NCBI GenBank assembly: GCA_965221815.1
Contig: OZ244915.1
Coordinates: 930,001 to 994,000 of the forward strand
From: JAPOXR01 sp965221815
GTDB lineage: Bacteria > Pseudomonadota > Alphaproteobacteria > Rhodobacterales > Rhodobacteraceae
DNA length: 64,000 nucleotides
Reading direction: 5' to 3'
The position numbers and the translations under genes were made by a program. Numbering within the stretch: the first letter of the stretch is position 1; each line of letters starts with the position of its first letter. This document shows positions 16,675 to 26,172 of this stretch, in pieces. The notes under the pieces are model-generated. The model did not search any database. It saw nothing but the letters and a program-made list of their open reading frames with translations, and was not told the origin of the DNA.

Positions 16675-17952
16675 ATGACCGCATTTCAACGGGACGCGTT
16701 GCAGGATTTTGTCCTGCGGGGTGATAAGTCACCGCCCCCGGTCTTTGTAGGGCGGGATGAGATTCTGGAGACGATTCTGTCGCTGGCTGAATTGACGGGG
16801 CGGGATGGTCAGGCCCCACCCGGAAACACCCGTATCATCCAGGGCGCGCCGGGTGCGGGGAAGAGTTCGGTCTTGCGTGAGCTGAAATCCCGGTCCGACG
16901 CACAGGGTACGCCGCGCACCGTCGTGATCTCGAACGCCCATTTGCAACAGGCGTTGCCGGATGTTTTGCAGGCCCTGGCTTTTGCGGGTGCCGTCAGCCC
17001 GGAGACCTGGCGGGACACCTTGTCGCAATACGGCGACAGTTGGGTCAAACGCATTGATCAGATCAGCGCCTTTGGGTTTGGAGTCGGTCTCAAGGACAAT
17101 CCCGGTACGAAGCCGCCCCAGGATCTGTTGTCACTGGAGGAACAGGTTCCGGCAGAGATGTGGCAGAGGCCGGTGATCCTGGCCGTGGATGAAGCCCAGA
17201 GATTGCCGCCCGGCATCGACACGCCGCAAGCCCTCTTCCTGCAGACTGTGCATGATGCGGCCACGTCGCTCCCCCTCACGCTGGTCTGCGCGGGCCTTGG
17301 CGATACCCCATCGCGGTTGCGCGATCTGGGATTGACCCATGGGGTGCGCGCCCATTCTCTCGGGTGCCTGACCCGCGGCGAATATACCGCACTCCTGGAT
17401 CGGTTTTGTGCCCATTTCGGGATGACGATGGAGGGGTGTCGCGCGCGGGCGCTGGCGGTGGTGCAGACCACCGACGGCTGGCCGCGGCATGTGCATTGGG
17501 CGCAGCAGGCCCTCGCCGAAGCGGCGCTGGAGCCGGGTATCAACGGGGATCTCGACAGGATCACGGACTGGGACCGGGTGCAGGTGCGCAGCGATACCTT
17601 GCGGCACGGCTATTATGCCACCCAGTTCAGCACCGACATGGCCATCTCGCGCAAGCTGGTGGGACGCGTGATGTTCGCGGTGGGGAAAGCCCAAGTGGAA
17701 GGAAAAGGCCTGCAAATTGATGAGATTCGCCGGACAATTAAGACACTCAATGACCACAATGCGGCGGGGGATTATGACCTTCCTGAAGGGTTCTCCCCGC
17801 AAAGCTTTGTCACGCATCTCATCCATTGCGGGGCGTTGCAGATGGATTCCAACAGCCAGAGCCTGTCATGCCCGATCCCCAGTTTTCAGCGTTATATCAT
17901 CACAAGAGGCGGCCTGGATCCGGACCAGTTGCCATCGCCCCAGACTTCATGA
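16675..17952 (+). CDS. AAA-type ATPase, Orc1/Cdc6-like (AAA_16 style), orphan
   Basis: A 425-residue protein with an N-terminal P-loop ATPase: Walker A QGAPGAGKSS (about residues 57-66) and Walker B VILAVDEAQRLP (about 169-180), followed by a lid region and a C-terminal part (residues about 330-415) that looks like a winged helix ending in PIPSFQRYII. This is the general plan of bacterial Orc1-like or transposition-helper ATPases, but no transposase lies next to it and I cannot name a family member. An AGGTGACAGG sequence precedes the ATG. It is divergent from the frameshifted secreted-protein gene. It might belong to a mobile element or a defence system; neither is shown. Confidence 0.7.
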   Translation: MTAFQRDALQDFVLRGDKSPPPVFVGRDEILETILSLAELTGRDGQAPPGNTRIIQGAPGAGKSSVLRELKSRSDAQGTPRTVVISNAHLQQALPDVLQALAFAGAVSPETWRDTLSQYGDSWVKRIDQISAFGFGVGLKDNPGTKPPQDLLSLEEQVPAEMWQRPVILAVDEAQRLPPGIDTPQALFLQTVHDAATSLPLTLVCAGLGDTPSRLRDLGLTHGVRAHSLGCLTRGEYTALLDRFCAHFGMTMEGCRARALAVVQTTDGWPRHVHWAQQALAEAALEPGINGDLDRITDWDRVQVRSDTLRHGYYATQFSTDMAISRKLVGRVMFAVGKAQVEGKGLQIDEIRRTIKTLNDHNAAGDYDLPEGFSPQSFVTHLIHCGALQMDSNSQSLSCPIPSFQRYIITRGGLDPDQLPSPQTS

Positions 17953-18194
17953 CACAGAACTCCAGGGTTCCACGCTTTGTAGGACTCTCCGGATTGCGTT
18001 GGCGAATATCTTGCAGTTCCGATCTGAAACCCGAATGTTGGCCTGAATGGCCTCACGCTCATATGTCTCCGAATCAGGAATGAACAATAAATGAAGGCCG
18101 TTGTTGTTAGAGGTAAATGTCCTGTGGAAAATTTGAGGATTCCACTGAAATGCGCTTGTACGATGACGCGCAATAGCCGCCGATGAACGTGGTG

Positions 18195-18400
18195 TCATCC
18201 CGCCGCATTCTGGCGAGTCAGGATCATCTCGGCATCGGCTCCGCCGACCCGATAGCGGAGTTGGTGTGTCCCATCGGTCACGGCGGCCCGGATGACGTCG
18301 GCCACGCATTCCGTCGGCGCAGGGGCCCCGCGCTCATATGTCTCCAACACACAGGTGGATTGGCGCACCACAGACATGCAGCGCCGGCCGCACGGAGTCT
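18195..18400 (-). pseudogene. Short-chain dehydrogenase C-terminal fragment
   Basis: The minus strand encodes ETYERGAPAPTECVADVI then a block with TDGTHQLRYRVG and ADAEMILTRQ, which is the C-terminal pattern of short-chain dehydrogenases (LETYERG..P..VA..I..A.TDGT..LRY..G.DA). The cofactor site and catalytic Tyr-Lys are missing, so this is a leftover of a deleted gene. The rest of 17953-18442 holds no gene; a 15-bp direct repeat (cgctcatatgtctcc) occurs at 18056-18070 and 18331-18345, the second copy inside this fragment. Confidence 0.5.
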
Positions 18401-18442
18401 TGCTGAATGGCCTCTGGGTCTCTTTCCTCGAAGGCAAAAACG

Positions 18443-18928
18443 ATGAGTGGGCTTGAGTTGTTGGCGCGATGCAAGGCATCACCTGACCTCTTTCCTGCGC
18501 TTGACGATGCTCTTGCACAAGTGGTCGGCCATAGGCTTTTCACGCTCATGGCAATCGATTGGAAGAGGTATGAGGCGGAACGAATCTATTCCAGCCGCCC
18601 AAAGGAATATCCATGGGGCGGCCGTAAAGCCCTTGGAGAACTCACAGACTGGGGAGAAATCGTACTGATCAACTGCAAGCCCTGGATCGCCCGAACGATT
18701 GAGGACATTCGCGGGGCATTTTTTGACCATGAGTTGATTGCCAGCCTTGGATGTCAATCCTGTCTGAACATTCCCGTCACCAGCATGGACGCATCAGGGA
18801 CATTGCGGGCCGTCGGGACCATGAATATGCTGCATGAAGACAACCATTTTGGTCCTGAACATGTCGCCAAGGCAATGCCCTTCGCGGCACTTCTGGAGCC
18901 GGTGTTGAGTTCGTGGGTAGCCGGTTGA
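18443..18928 (+). CDS. GAF-domain protein
   Basis: A cytosolic protein of 161 residues starting MSGLELLARC. The sequence LFPALDDALAQVVGHRLFTLMAID, split here as LFPALDDALAQ and VVGHRLFTLM, then LGCQSCLNIPV and AVGTMNMLHEDNHFGPEHV, fits a stand-alone GAF fold, a small-molecule or redox sensor module. No output domain is attached. Proteins of this size often sit beside amidases or dehydrogenases; here the neighbour is a short-chain dehydrogenase remnant. No operon partner remains, so its job is unknown. Confidence 0.65.
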   Translation: MSGLELLARCKASPDLFPALDDALAQVVGHRLFTLMAIDWKRYEAERIYSSRPKEYPWGGRKALGELTDWGEIVLINCKPWIARTIEDIRGAFFDHELIASLGCQSCLNIPVTSMDASGTLRAVGTMNMLHEDNHFGPEHVAKAMPFAALLEPVLSSWVAG

Positions 18929-19204
18929 GCATAAAATAGCCTGACCTTTGGCATCCGGCCGATAGCGCGACCCATCAGATTGAGTCAATGGCCGGATTGG
19001 GAGGGTTGACCACCACGCATCCGTCGGTCACGATCCAATCAAAAACAGGGTCAAGTGAAGCATGTGTGGAAGAGATATTCCGGGATGCGCAGCCGCATAT
19101 CCTGCCAGCAGATGCTCATATATGCGTTGTTGACTGGTCAGTTCGTGTGTCTCAGACCCATTCCACCTGTTGCTGTTCACTGCAACTTTTCTTAGTTCAG
19201 GCGC

Positions 19205-20569
19205 ATGCAGGAAATCATTGGCAAGAATTTTAAACAACAGCTTTGGCTGACGTTGAGTTTCTCGGCACCCCTCATCGGCAGCAATCTGGCACAGGCATCC
19301 AAGCAACTGACCGATGCCGCAATGTTGGGACATTACGGCGTTGACGAACTGGCGGCCGGTGTGCTGGCCGGCACCATTTTTCTGATCACATTCGTGGTGG
19401 GATCCGGGTTTGCAATGGCGGCGATTCCCTTGGCCTCGGAAGCACGCGGTGCCGGTCTGACCTGGAAATTGCGGCGAATTATTCGAATGAGTTTCTGGTT
19501 GTCGACAACCTACTGGTTACTGCTGTTCGTGCCGCTGCATCATATTGAACCTGTCCTTCTCTTACTTGGACAGGAACCGACGATTGCGCGTCTTGCCGGT
19601 GAATATATGGCAATCGCAGTGTGGGGCATCTTCCCGGCCATGACTGTCATGGTGCTCAAGAGCTTCTTTGTGGCACTCGGAAAACCCAAGATCATCTTTT
19701 GGGCGACTTTACTTGGAGCTCTGATCAATGTTCCTGCAAATTACATGTTCATTTTCGGAAATTGGGGCGCACCCGAACTGGGAATCGCCGGTGCTGCCTA
19801 CGCCACCATCTTTGCCCATGGGCTGACATTATGTGTCATGCTGCTCTACCTGTTGATTGATGGTGACTGCCGCGCCTATTCGTTATTTGCGCGTCTGTGG
19901 AAACCGGAATGGAAAATTCTGGGTTCTGTCTTTCAACTCGGCTGGCCAGTCAGTGTCACACTGACTTCCGAAATCGGACTTTTCGCTGCGGGTTCGGTCA
20001 TGGCAGGCTGGGTTGGCGCAATTTCACTGGCTGCGCATGGAATTGTCCTCGAGACCGCAGCCTTCGTATTCATGATTTACCTTGGTTTTGCCAACGCTGC
20101 GACGGCGCAAGCGGGATTTGCAGTCGGTGCGCGTAGCCGTGCGGCGCTGGTACGTGTCACCTGGGCGGTCCTCACACTCACCGGCTTGACGGTCGTCGTC
20201 GTCGTCATAATTTTTGTCTCCATCCCGGAATTGTTGGTGCGCGCATTTCTTGACACCGAGTCAGAAGGAGCCTCCGAGGTCCTGAGAATTGGCATCACAC
20301 TTGTTTTCATGGGGGCGGCTTTTCAACTCGCCGATGCCTTTCAGGTTGTGGCTCTTGGGCTGCTTCGTGGATTGAGTGATACAAGAATGCCAATGATCAT
20401 CGCTGCGATCAGCTATTCGCTGGTCGGCCTACCCGTCAGCTATGTTGCGGGATTTATGATCGGATGGGGTGCAGTCGGCATCTGGTGCGGGTTCATTGCA
20501 GGGCTTGCCATCGCCGCTGTGTGGTTGTTTTTTCGCTTTCGTCGTCAATTGCACTCTCTGGATTTCTGA
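19205..20569 (+). CDS. MATE-family efflux transporter
   Basis: A 454-residue inner-membrane protein with about twelve hydrophobic segments in two halves, the layout of MATE (NorM/DinF-like) cation-coupled exporters. Typical blocks are SFSAPLIGSNLAQASKQLTD at the first helix, MLGHYGVDELAAG, and the second-half copy SVTLTSEIGLFAAGSVMAGW. It probably exports drugs or metabolites in exchange for sodium ions or protons; the substrate is unknown. It is transcribed alone and converges on glnA. Confidence 0.88.
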   Translation: MQEIIGKNFKQQLWLTLSFSAPLIGSNLAQASKQLTDAAMLGHYGVDELAAGVLAGTIFLITFVVGSGFAMAAIPLASEARGAGLTWKLRRIIRMSFWLSTTYWLLLFVPLHHIEPVLLLLGQEPTIARLAGEYMAIAVWGIFPAMTVMVLKSFFVALGKPKIIFWATLLGALINVPANYMFIFGNWGAPELGIAGAAYATIFAHGLTLCVMLLYLLIDGDCRAYSLFARLWKPEWKILGSVFQLGWPVSVTLTSEIGLFAAGSVMAGWVGAISLAAHGIVLETAAFVFMIYLGFANAATAQAGFAVGARSRAALVRVTWAVLTLTGLTVVVVVIIFVSIPELLVRAFLDTESEGASEVLRIGITLVFMGAAFQLADAFQVVALGLLRGLSDTRMPMIIAAISYSLVGLPVSYVAGFMIGWGAVGIWCGFIAGLAIAAVWLFFRFRRQLHSLDF

Positions 20570-20643
20570 TCCGTAACTGGCAGCGCGGCCGGGGAGATCG
20601 ACTCGCCTCTACAGAGCGGGTGATCGAATTCGGGAGATAAGAA

Positions 20644-20668
20644 AGGGGCCCGTTTTGAACGGGCCCTT
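20644..20668 (-). terminator. Rho-independent terminator of glnA
   Basis: Perfect 9-bp stem (gggcccgtt / aacgggccc, 20646-20666) with a 3-base loop; on the minus strand it is followed by CCTTTCTT. It lies 26 bp after the glnA stop and may also serve the MATE gene. Confidence 0.75.
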
Positions 20669-20693
20669 CCTGAAAACTATCAATGCGATCCGT

Positions 20694-22103
20694 TCAAGCA
20701 GAGTAGTACATTTCGTACTCGACCGGATGGGGTGTATGCTCAAATTTGAAAATTTCTTCCCATTTGAGTTCGCAATAGCCCTCAATCTGGTCGCGGGTGA
20801 AGACGTCGCCTTGCGTCAGGAAGTCATTGTCGCCTTCCAGACAACCTATGGCTTCACGCAATGACGAGCAAACCGTCGGGATCCCCTCGAGCTCTTCGGG
20901 CGGAAGGTCATACAGGTTCTTGTCCATGGCATCGCCTGGATCGACCTTGTTGCGAACGCCATCAAGGCCAGCCATCAACAGAGCAGAAAAGCAGAGATAG
21001 GGATTGGCCAAGGGGTCAGGAAACCGTGCTTCGACCCGTTTTGCCTTCGGATTTTCAGTCCATGGAATACGAACACAACCCGAACGATTACGTGCCGAAT
21101 AGGCGCGCAAGACCGGGGCTTCAAATCCGGGGATGAGACGTTTGTAGGAATTTGTCGTCGGATTGGTAAAGGCATTGAGGGCCTTGGCATGTTTGAGGAT
21201 TCCACCAATATACCAGAGAGCCTCATCACTGAGGTCAGCATATTTGTTTCCGGCAAAGACGGGTGTGTCACCTTTCCAGATGGACATATTGACATGCATT
21301 CCGGTGCCGTTGTCACCGGCAATCGGCTTGGGCATGAAACTTGCGGATTTTCCATAAGAATGGGTCACATTCTGGACCACATACTTATATTTCTGCAGTT
21401 GATCACCCTGATTGGTCAATGACGAAAAGATGAGACCAAGCTCATGCTGGCATGACGCCACTTCATGGTGATGTTTGTCGACTGACATTCCCATGAGCTT
21501 CATCGTCGACAGCATCTCAGATCGCAAATCCTGACCGGAATCAACCGGATTGACAGGGAAATATCCACCTTTCACGCCCGGGCGGAAGCCACTGTTCCCC
21601 ATTGAGTATTCGGTGTCGGTATTCCATGATGCGTCCATCGCATCAATCTCGTAGGAAACCTTGTTCATTTCGTTGGCGAAACGGACATCATCAAAAATGA
21701 AGAATTCTGCTTCCGGGCCGAAATATGCAACATCGCCGACACCCGTTGATGTCAGGTAGGCTTCTGCCTTCTCGGCGGTGCCACGGGGATCCCGTCCATA
21801 AGGCTCACCGGTATCGGGTTCGACAATGGAGCAGTGGATACATGCGGTTTTTTCTGCATAGAAGGGATCAATGTAGATAGAGCTTGGGTCAGGCATCATT
21901 TTCATATCTGACACTTCAATTGACTTCCACCCGGCGATGGAAGATCCATCAAACATGACGCCTTCTTCAATGAAGTCGGCATCGACCTGTTCCGCCATCA
22001 TTGTGACATGCTGAAGCTTGCCACGCGGATCAGTCAACCGAAGGTCGACAAATTTGACCTCTTCATCCTTGATGGTCTTCAAGGCCTCATCAATTCCTGC
22101 CAT
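20694..22103 (-). CDS. glnA: Glutamine synthetase, type I
   Basis: Makes glutamine from glutamate, ammonia and ATP; cytosolic dodecamer. At 469 residues it matches GSI-beta. Seen: FDGSSIAGWKSIEVSDM (N-terminal metal-site region), PEAEFFIFDDVRF, the ATP-site block NGTGMHVNMSIWK, NRSGCVRIP, and the adenylylation loop DKNLYDLPPEE whose Tyr is the GlnE target. It lies 55 bp after glnB, the standard alphaproteobacterial order, so activity is probably set by PII and by adenylylation. Confidence 0.96.
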   Translation of the reverse strand: MAGIDEALKTIKDEEVKFVDLRLTDPRGKLQHVTMMAEQVDADFIEEGVMFDGSSIAGWKSIEVSDMKMMPDPSSIYIDPFYAEKTACIHCSIVEPDTGEPYGRDPRGTAEKAEAYLTSTGVGDVAYFGPEAEFFIFDDVRFANEMNKVSYEIDAMDASWNTDTEYSMGNSGFRPGVKGGYFPVNPVDSGQDLRSEMLSTMKLMGMSVDKHHHEVASCQHELGLIFSSLTNQGDQLQKYKYVVQNVTHSYGKSASFMPKPIAGDNGTGMHVNMSIWKGDTPVFAGNKYADLSDEALWYIGGILKHAKALNAFTNPTTNSYKRLIPGFEAPVLRAYSARNRSGCVRIPWTENPKAKRVEARFPDPLANPYLCFSALLMAGLDGVRNKVDPGDAMDKNLYDLPPEELEGIPTVCSSLREAIGCLEGDNDFLTQGDVFTRDQIEGYCELKWEEIFKFEHTPHPVEYEMYYSA

Positions 22104-22158
22104 ATTTATCCATTCCTTTCTGGTGACAAAAAATCAGTATGGTCGGGATCGCCGAAGA

Positions 22159-22497
22159 CTATAATGCGTCGTCTCCAGACTCGCCCGTGCGGATACGGAT
22201 TGCTTGTTCAACTGTCGAGACAAAAATCTTGCCATCCCCGATCTTGTCAGTCCGCGCATATTGCTGAATCGCTTCAAGTGCAGCATCGACCTGATCATCT
22301 GGAAGAACAACTTCGATTTTGATCTTGGGAAGAAAATCAACCACATACTCAGCTCCACGATACAACTCGGTATGTCCTTTCTGACGTCCGAATCCCTTGG
22401 CTTCGATCACTGAAAGGCCCTGCACGCCAGCTTCCTGCAAAGCTTCTTTCACCTCATCGAGCTTGAAGGGCTTGATGATGGCTTCAATCTTTTTCAC
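22159..22497 (-). CDS. glnB: Nitrogen regulatory protein PII
   Basis: Trimeric sensor of 2-oxoglutarate, ATP/ADP and glutamine. I choose the GTG at 22497 (VKKIEAIIKPFKL), which gives the usual 112 residues and has AGGAG eight bases upstream; a longer frame exists but adds no family sequence. The T-loop Tyr for uridylylation is in RGAEYVVDF, and the B and C loop blocks are GDGKIFVSTVEQAIRIRTGE. It is co-transcribed with glnA. Confidence 0.95.
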   Translation of the reverse strand: MKKIEAIIKPFKLDEVKEALQEAGVQGLSVIEAKGFGRQKGHTELYRGAEYVVDFLPKIKIEVVLPDDQVDAALEAIQQYARTDKIGDGKIFVSTVEQAIRIRTGESGDDAL

Positions 22498-22621
22498 TTC
22501 AATCACTCCTGTGATGATCGCTTCGGATGAATATTTCATGTGGGAATTCAGTGTTCCGAAGCAATGCCCAGCACCGCGCCCGGCACGGGCAACGTCGAAA
22601 CCGATCATGAAGTGCTAAAAT

Positions 22622-22638
22622 TTGTGCAAAATGCACAA
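22622..22638. promoter_or_regulatory. Palindrome in the glnB-nnr divergent region
   Basis: Perfect inverted repeat ttgtgca-aaa-tgcacaa, about 125 bp before glnB and 176 bp before nnr. It contains the TGCAC half-sites used by NtrC but in a different arrangement and spacing, so the regulator is uncertain. Confidence 0.35.
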
Positions 22639-22813
22639 GAAATCACCAGGTTTGGTGAAACCATGCAGGAGAGATACACATTTGTCTGGTGTCAGGTTGG
22701 TCAGCGGTGCCAGTTTTCTGATCCGGCCATCAAAGCTGCCAATTGCATGTCACTGGACTATGGTCGAAACAAGGCTTTGGTATTGTCGTGCTGTGACGGA
22801 AAGGAGTGGACTC

Positions 22814-24352
22814 ATGCGCAAGTTGCTGACGGCTGAACAAATGCTGCGCCTGGAACAATCGGCCTTCGAGTCGGGGCGGGTCACGGTGAGGCAATTGATG
22901 GAGATGGCCGGAAGAAGTGCGGCTCAATCTATCGATCATAAAATGCGCAAAACCGGGGACAATCCACCGCGTGCTGCCATACTGTGTGGCCCTGGAAATA
23001 ATGGTGGTGATGGCTACGTGGTGGCGCGCCACCTCTCTCAGCTCCGGTGGAATGTCAAGGTTTGGGAAATGTCGACAGGTCGGCACGGCTCCGAAGCGAC
23101 CGCGATGCGTGAGATGTGGCGACGGCATGGAACCTGTCTTCCGCTTGAGAGTTTCACGGAAAATGATGCGCAGGGCGTCACGGTCGATGCGTTGTTCGGC
23201 ATCGGATTGTCTCGTCCCCTGAGCGGCACCGTCGCAAGGGCAATGCATATCGCCATGCGCTGCGGCCGACTGGCGGCAATTGATATTGTGAGCGGGATAC
23301 ACGCAGACAGTGGCAGATTGACCATCGAGGGTTGCACCGATTGGCAACCCGCGGAGATAACCGTGACTTTCGAATGCCCCAAACCCGGTCACTTTCTCGG
23401 AATGGGGGGTCAATTGACCGGAAAATTGTTGACTGTTCCGCTGGGATTGGATGTGGAATTGACCCGTCTTGTGGCCAGCGAGGATGTAACGCATATCTGG
23501 GGCACGGATGAGTTGCCGCATCAACTCCTCGAGAAAGAGGTGTTTGCGCATAAATATCATCATGGTCATGTGTTGACAGTGGCAGGAGCAGCGACGAAGG
23601 GAGGTGCGGCCCGTTTGGCGGCGCGTGCCGCGTTGCGCGTCGGGGCCGGCCTGGTCACGCTCGCGTCACCACAGAATGCATTGGCCGAACATGCGGCACA
23701 GCTCAACGCGATCATGTTGACCGCTTGCGATCATCCACGGCAATTGCGGCAACGACTGCGTGACAGCAGAATCAATGCGGTTTGCATAGGCCCCGCCCTT
23801 GGAACTGATGACCGGGCCCGCGCACTGGTTCTGGAGACTCTCAGTTCGCAAACTGCGACCGTGTTGGACGCAGACGCCTTGACGGCATTTTCCAACCATC
23901 CGCCTTCCCTTTTTGATCGGTTGCACCGAAACGCCGTTCTCACGCCGCATGGCGGTGAATTTGCCCGGCTCTTTCCGCACGAATCAAGCGGGCTTCGCAG
24001 TGAATCCGAGACGAGTCCGGTGACCGCCGTTCAAGCGGCTGCGCGCCGCGCGGGTGCGGTCGTTGTTTTAAAGGGTGCCGTGACGATCATTGCGGCTCCG
24101 GATGGCGGGGTCGGGATCGTCCCCGCTGTTGGAGAAACTGCAGCTCCCTGGTTAGCAACGGCTGGAAGTGGGGACGTGCTGGCCGGACTGATTGCTGGCT
24201 TGCTGGCACGCGGGGCCAATGCTGTGACAGCCGCCTCCGCGGGCGTGCTACTACATATCGAAGCGGCGCGAAGGTTCGGCCCGGGTTTGATTGCCGAGGA
24301 TTTGCCTGAATTGCTGCCACCGGTGATGCGAACTGTTCTGGCCAGGAAATGA
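22814..24352 (+). CDS. nnr: Bifunctional NAD(P)HX repair enzyme (epimerase/dehydratase)
   Basis: Repairs hydrated NADH and NADPH. The N-terminal half is the YjeF_N epimerase (LLTAEQMLRLEQ, then CGPGNNGGDGYVVARHL); the C-terminal half is the ADP-dependent dehydratase of the ribokinase fold (VAGAATKGGAARLA, VLTPHGGEFARLF, and LATAGSGDVLAGLIAGLLARG with the GSGD nucleotide/catalytic site). The frame opens well upstream, but the ATG at 22814 has AAGGAG seven bases before it and gives the expected 512 residues. It is divergent from glnB, as in many alphaproteobacteria. Confidence 0.93.
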   Translation: MRKLLTAEQMLRLEQSAFESGRVTVRQLMEMAGRSAAQSIDHKMRKTGDNPPRAAILCGPGNNGGDGYVVARHLSQLRWNVKVWEMSTGRHGSEATAMREMWRRHGTCLPLESFTENDAQGVTVDALFGIGLSRPLSGTVARAMHIAMRCGRLAAIDIVSGIHADSGRLTIEGCTDWQPAEITVTFECPKPGHFLGMGGQLTGKLLTVPLGLDVELTRLVASEDVTHIWGTDELPHQLLEKEVFAHKYHHGHVLTVAGAATKGGAARLAARAALRVGAGLVTLASPQNALAEHAAQLNAIMLTACDHPRQLRQRLRDSRINAVCIGPALGTDDRARALVLETLSSQTATVLDADALTAFSNHPPSLFDRLHRNAVLTPHGGEFARLFPHESSGLRSESETSPVTAVQAAARRAGAVVVLKGAVTIIAAPDGGVGIVPAVGETAAPWLATAGSGDVLAGLIAGLLARGANAVTAASAGVLLHIEAARRFGPGLIAEDLPELLPPVMRTVLARK

Positions 24353-24426
24353 CCGGATTCGGACAATTTTTTTCTCGCAACTGCAAACGTCATTTGATAA
24401 CTGAGCACGGATTTATTCGCTATGCT

Positions 24427-24512
24427 GCGGGCGTGGCGGAATGGGTAGACGCACCAGATTTAGGATCTGGCGCCGACAAGGCGTGGGGGTTCGAGTCCCT
24501 CCGCCCGCACCA
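24427..24512 (+). tRNA. tRNA-Leu (anticodon TAG)
   Basis: The acceptor arms GCGGGCG and CGCCCGC pair, the anticodon stem CCAGA/TCTGG encloses TTTAGGA, a long variable arm follows, the T-arm reads GGTTCGAGTCC-like sequence, and CCA is encoded. Class II with a long variable arm fits Leu. Confidence 0.95.
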
Positions 24513-24532
24513 GATTGGGTTGAGTAGACACA

Positions 24533-26125
24533 ATGAAATTTGAAGAAGTCATGAATGACGGTCTGGCACGCCAATATGAGCTGACCCTGCCAGGTGAAGA
24601 CGTTGAAAAAATGATTGACCAGAAAGTCGATGAAATTGCGCCGCAAGCCCATGTGCCCGGTTTTCGCCCCGGCAAGGTTCCCGCCCACATCTTGAAGTCA
24701 CGACAACGAACTGAAATTCGTGACATGGTCACTCGTGAACTGGTCAATTCCGAGTTGCAAAAGCATTTCGAAGATGGTGGCGATGATCCGGTGGAACAGC
24801 CACAGGTCAGTTTCGACTATCAGGATGGCGACGGTCAGGGATTGAAATGTGTGATCTCATACGAAGTTTTCCCCGAATTTCCGACGATCAATGAGGTCAT
24901 GAAAGAGATTGAAGTCAAACGCCCTGTCATCATTGACCTCGACGCAGCCATCAAGGAAGACATGGATCTTCAGTTGGATTCGCTGGGTCGCTATGAAATG
25001 GCAGATGCCGATTACAAGGCAGTTCTCGGTGATCGGGTGACGTGCCAACTGGCCTTCCAACCGGGCGGTGGTGATGGAAAAACAACGTGGGATGGCCGGC
25101 GGGAAGTCATTGTTGATCCCGATTCAGCCGAGACTATTGAAAGAGAATGCGTTGGTGTTTCAGTTGGAGATCAGTTCACGTTACCGATGATCGTGCGTGA
25201 TTCTGAGGGCAACGAATTCTCTGATGTCCCGAACGGTGCGACAGAGACCGTGGTGAAAATTGATCAGCTGGAACGGCGCATTCATTTTGAATTGACTGAT
25301 GAAACCGTGCAACAATTGGGTTACGCCAATCCCGAAGAGTTCAAGGATATGGCAAAAAAGAATCTCGAGAGACGTTTCCAGGAACAGGCTGAAATGATTG
25401 TCAAAAGGCGTTTGCTGAGTGAATTGATGGCCGTGCTCGATTTCTCGCCGCCATTGCATCGGGTTGAACGTGCACATACCGCTCTCCTCCTGCGGCAGTT
25501 GCCGAAACTTGGGGTGACATTGGACGATCTGGAGGCGGATGCGATGGAAACAGATGATGAGGATGAAGTTGAGACAGATCACCCGGCACCAGGCGATTCC
25601 GGGACAGGCGACGCCATATCAGAGGAGTTGACGTCTCATCCGGATACAGATCCATCTCGCCCTGGCACGTTTGAACAGGGCGGCGCGATTCAGGAAGAAG
25701 ATGACGGTGGACAAGCCGTTGCCACAGACCCGTCGTCAGAGCATGGCGTTGGGACGAATGATGAGACCGGCGAAAACGATCAACTTGGGACGCCGGAGCA
25801 ACTCTTGAGAGAAGTTGCTATTTATCGTGTCGCCAAATCGTTCATTATTGAAGTTTACAGGCGAAAAAACGACCTTTCAATCGATTTTAGCAGTGAAGAG
25901 GTCCAACAATTTATCAAGAACAACAATGTGAGTTTGGACCAACTGCGGCGTGGACTTGCAAGTGATAAGGGACTGCAGCGTTTTCGAGATTCAATTCGAA
26001 CCGCCATGGTTGAGGACCGCGTGATGGAACATATGTTGAACTGTGTGCAAATCAAAGATGAGTCAGTCAACAAGGTGGAATTTGTCCAGGAGTTGGAAAC
26101 TGCTGCCAGGTTCGAGACACTTTAG
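24533..26125 (+). CDS. tig: Trigger factor with an acidic insertion
   Basis: Ribosome-bound chaperone and peptidyl-prolyl isomerase that meets nascent chains. The ribosome-docking signature is GFRPGKVP (about residues 43-50), and the FKBP-like domain spans about 155-250. At 530 residues it is roughly 80-90 longer than usual. The excess lies at about residues 333-422, inside the C-terminal substrate-binding domain: a stretch very rich in Asp, Glu, Gly, Thr and Pro with almost no hydrophobic residues. The normal helical sequence (REVAIYRVAKSFIIEVYRRK) resumes afterwards in frame. It lies 20 bp after the tRNA and before clpP and clpX, the conserved order. Confidence 0.93.
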   Translation: MKFEEVMNDGLARQYELTLPGEDVEKMIDQKVDEIAPQAHVPGFRPGKVPAHILKSRQRTEIRDMVTRELVNSELQKHFEDGGDDPVEQPQVSFDYQDGDGQGLKCVISYEVFPEFPTINEVMKEIEVKRPVIIDLDAAIKEDMDLQLDSLGRYEMADADYKAVLGDRVTCQLAFQPGGGDGKTTWDGRREVIVDPDSAETIERECVGVSVGDQFTLPMIVRDSEGNEFSDVPNGATETVVKIDQLERRIHFELTDETVQQLGYANPEEFKDMAKKNLERRFQEQAEMIVKRRLLSELMAVLDFSPPLHRVERAHTALLLRQLPKLGVTLDDLEADAMETDDEDEVETDHPAPGDSGTGDAISEELTSHPDTDPSRPGTFEQGGAIQEEDDGGQAVATDPSSEHGVGTNDETGENDQLGTPEQLLREVAIYRVAKSFIIEVYRRKNDLSIDFSSEEVQQFIKNNNVSLDQLRRGLASDKGLQRFRDSIRTAMVEDRVMEHMLNCVQIKDESVNKVEFVQELETAARFETL

Positions 26126-26172
26126 AATTTGCAGCTTGAGATAATCCTGGGAAATTTTGAGAGAGTCTGGCC

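Noticed and set aside
16675..17952. Assignment of the AAA ATPase as TniB of a Tn7-like element
   Set aside because: There is no adjacent TniA/TnsB transposase and the residues outside the P-loop do not clearly match TniB.
22540..22600. A GG...GC pair upstream of glnB resembling a sigma-54 promoter
   Set aside because: The GG and GC doublets are 11 rather than 10 bases apart and the rest of the consensus is poor.
22730..23569. Long open frame (279 codons) antisense to nnr
   Set aside because: It lies wholly opposite a well-conserved gene and has no family features; it reflects codon composition.
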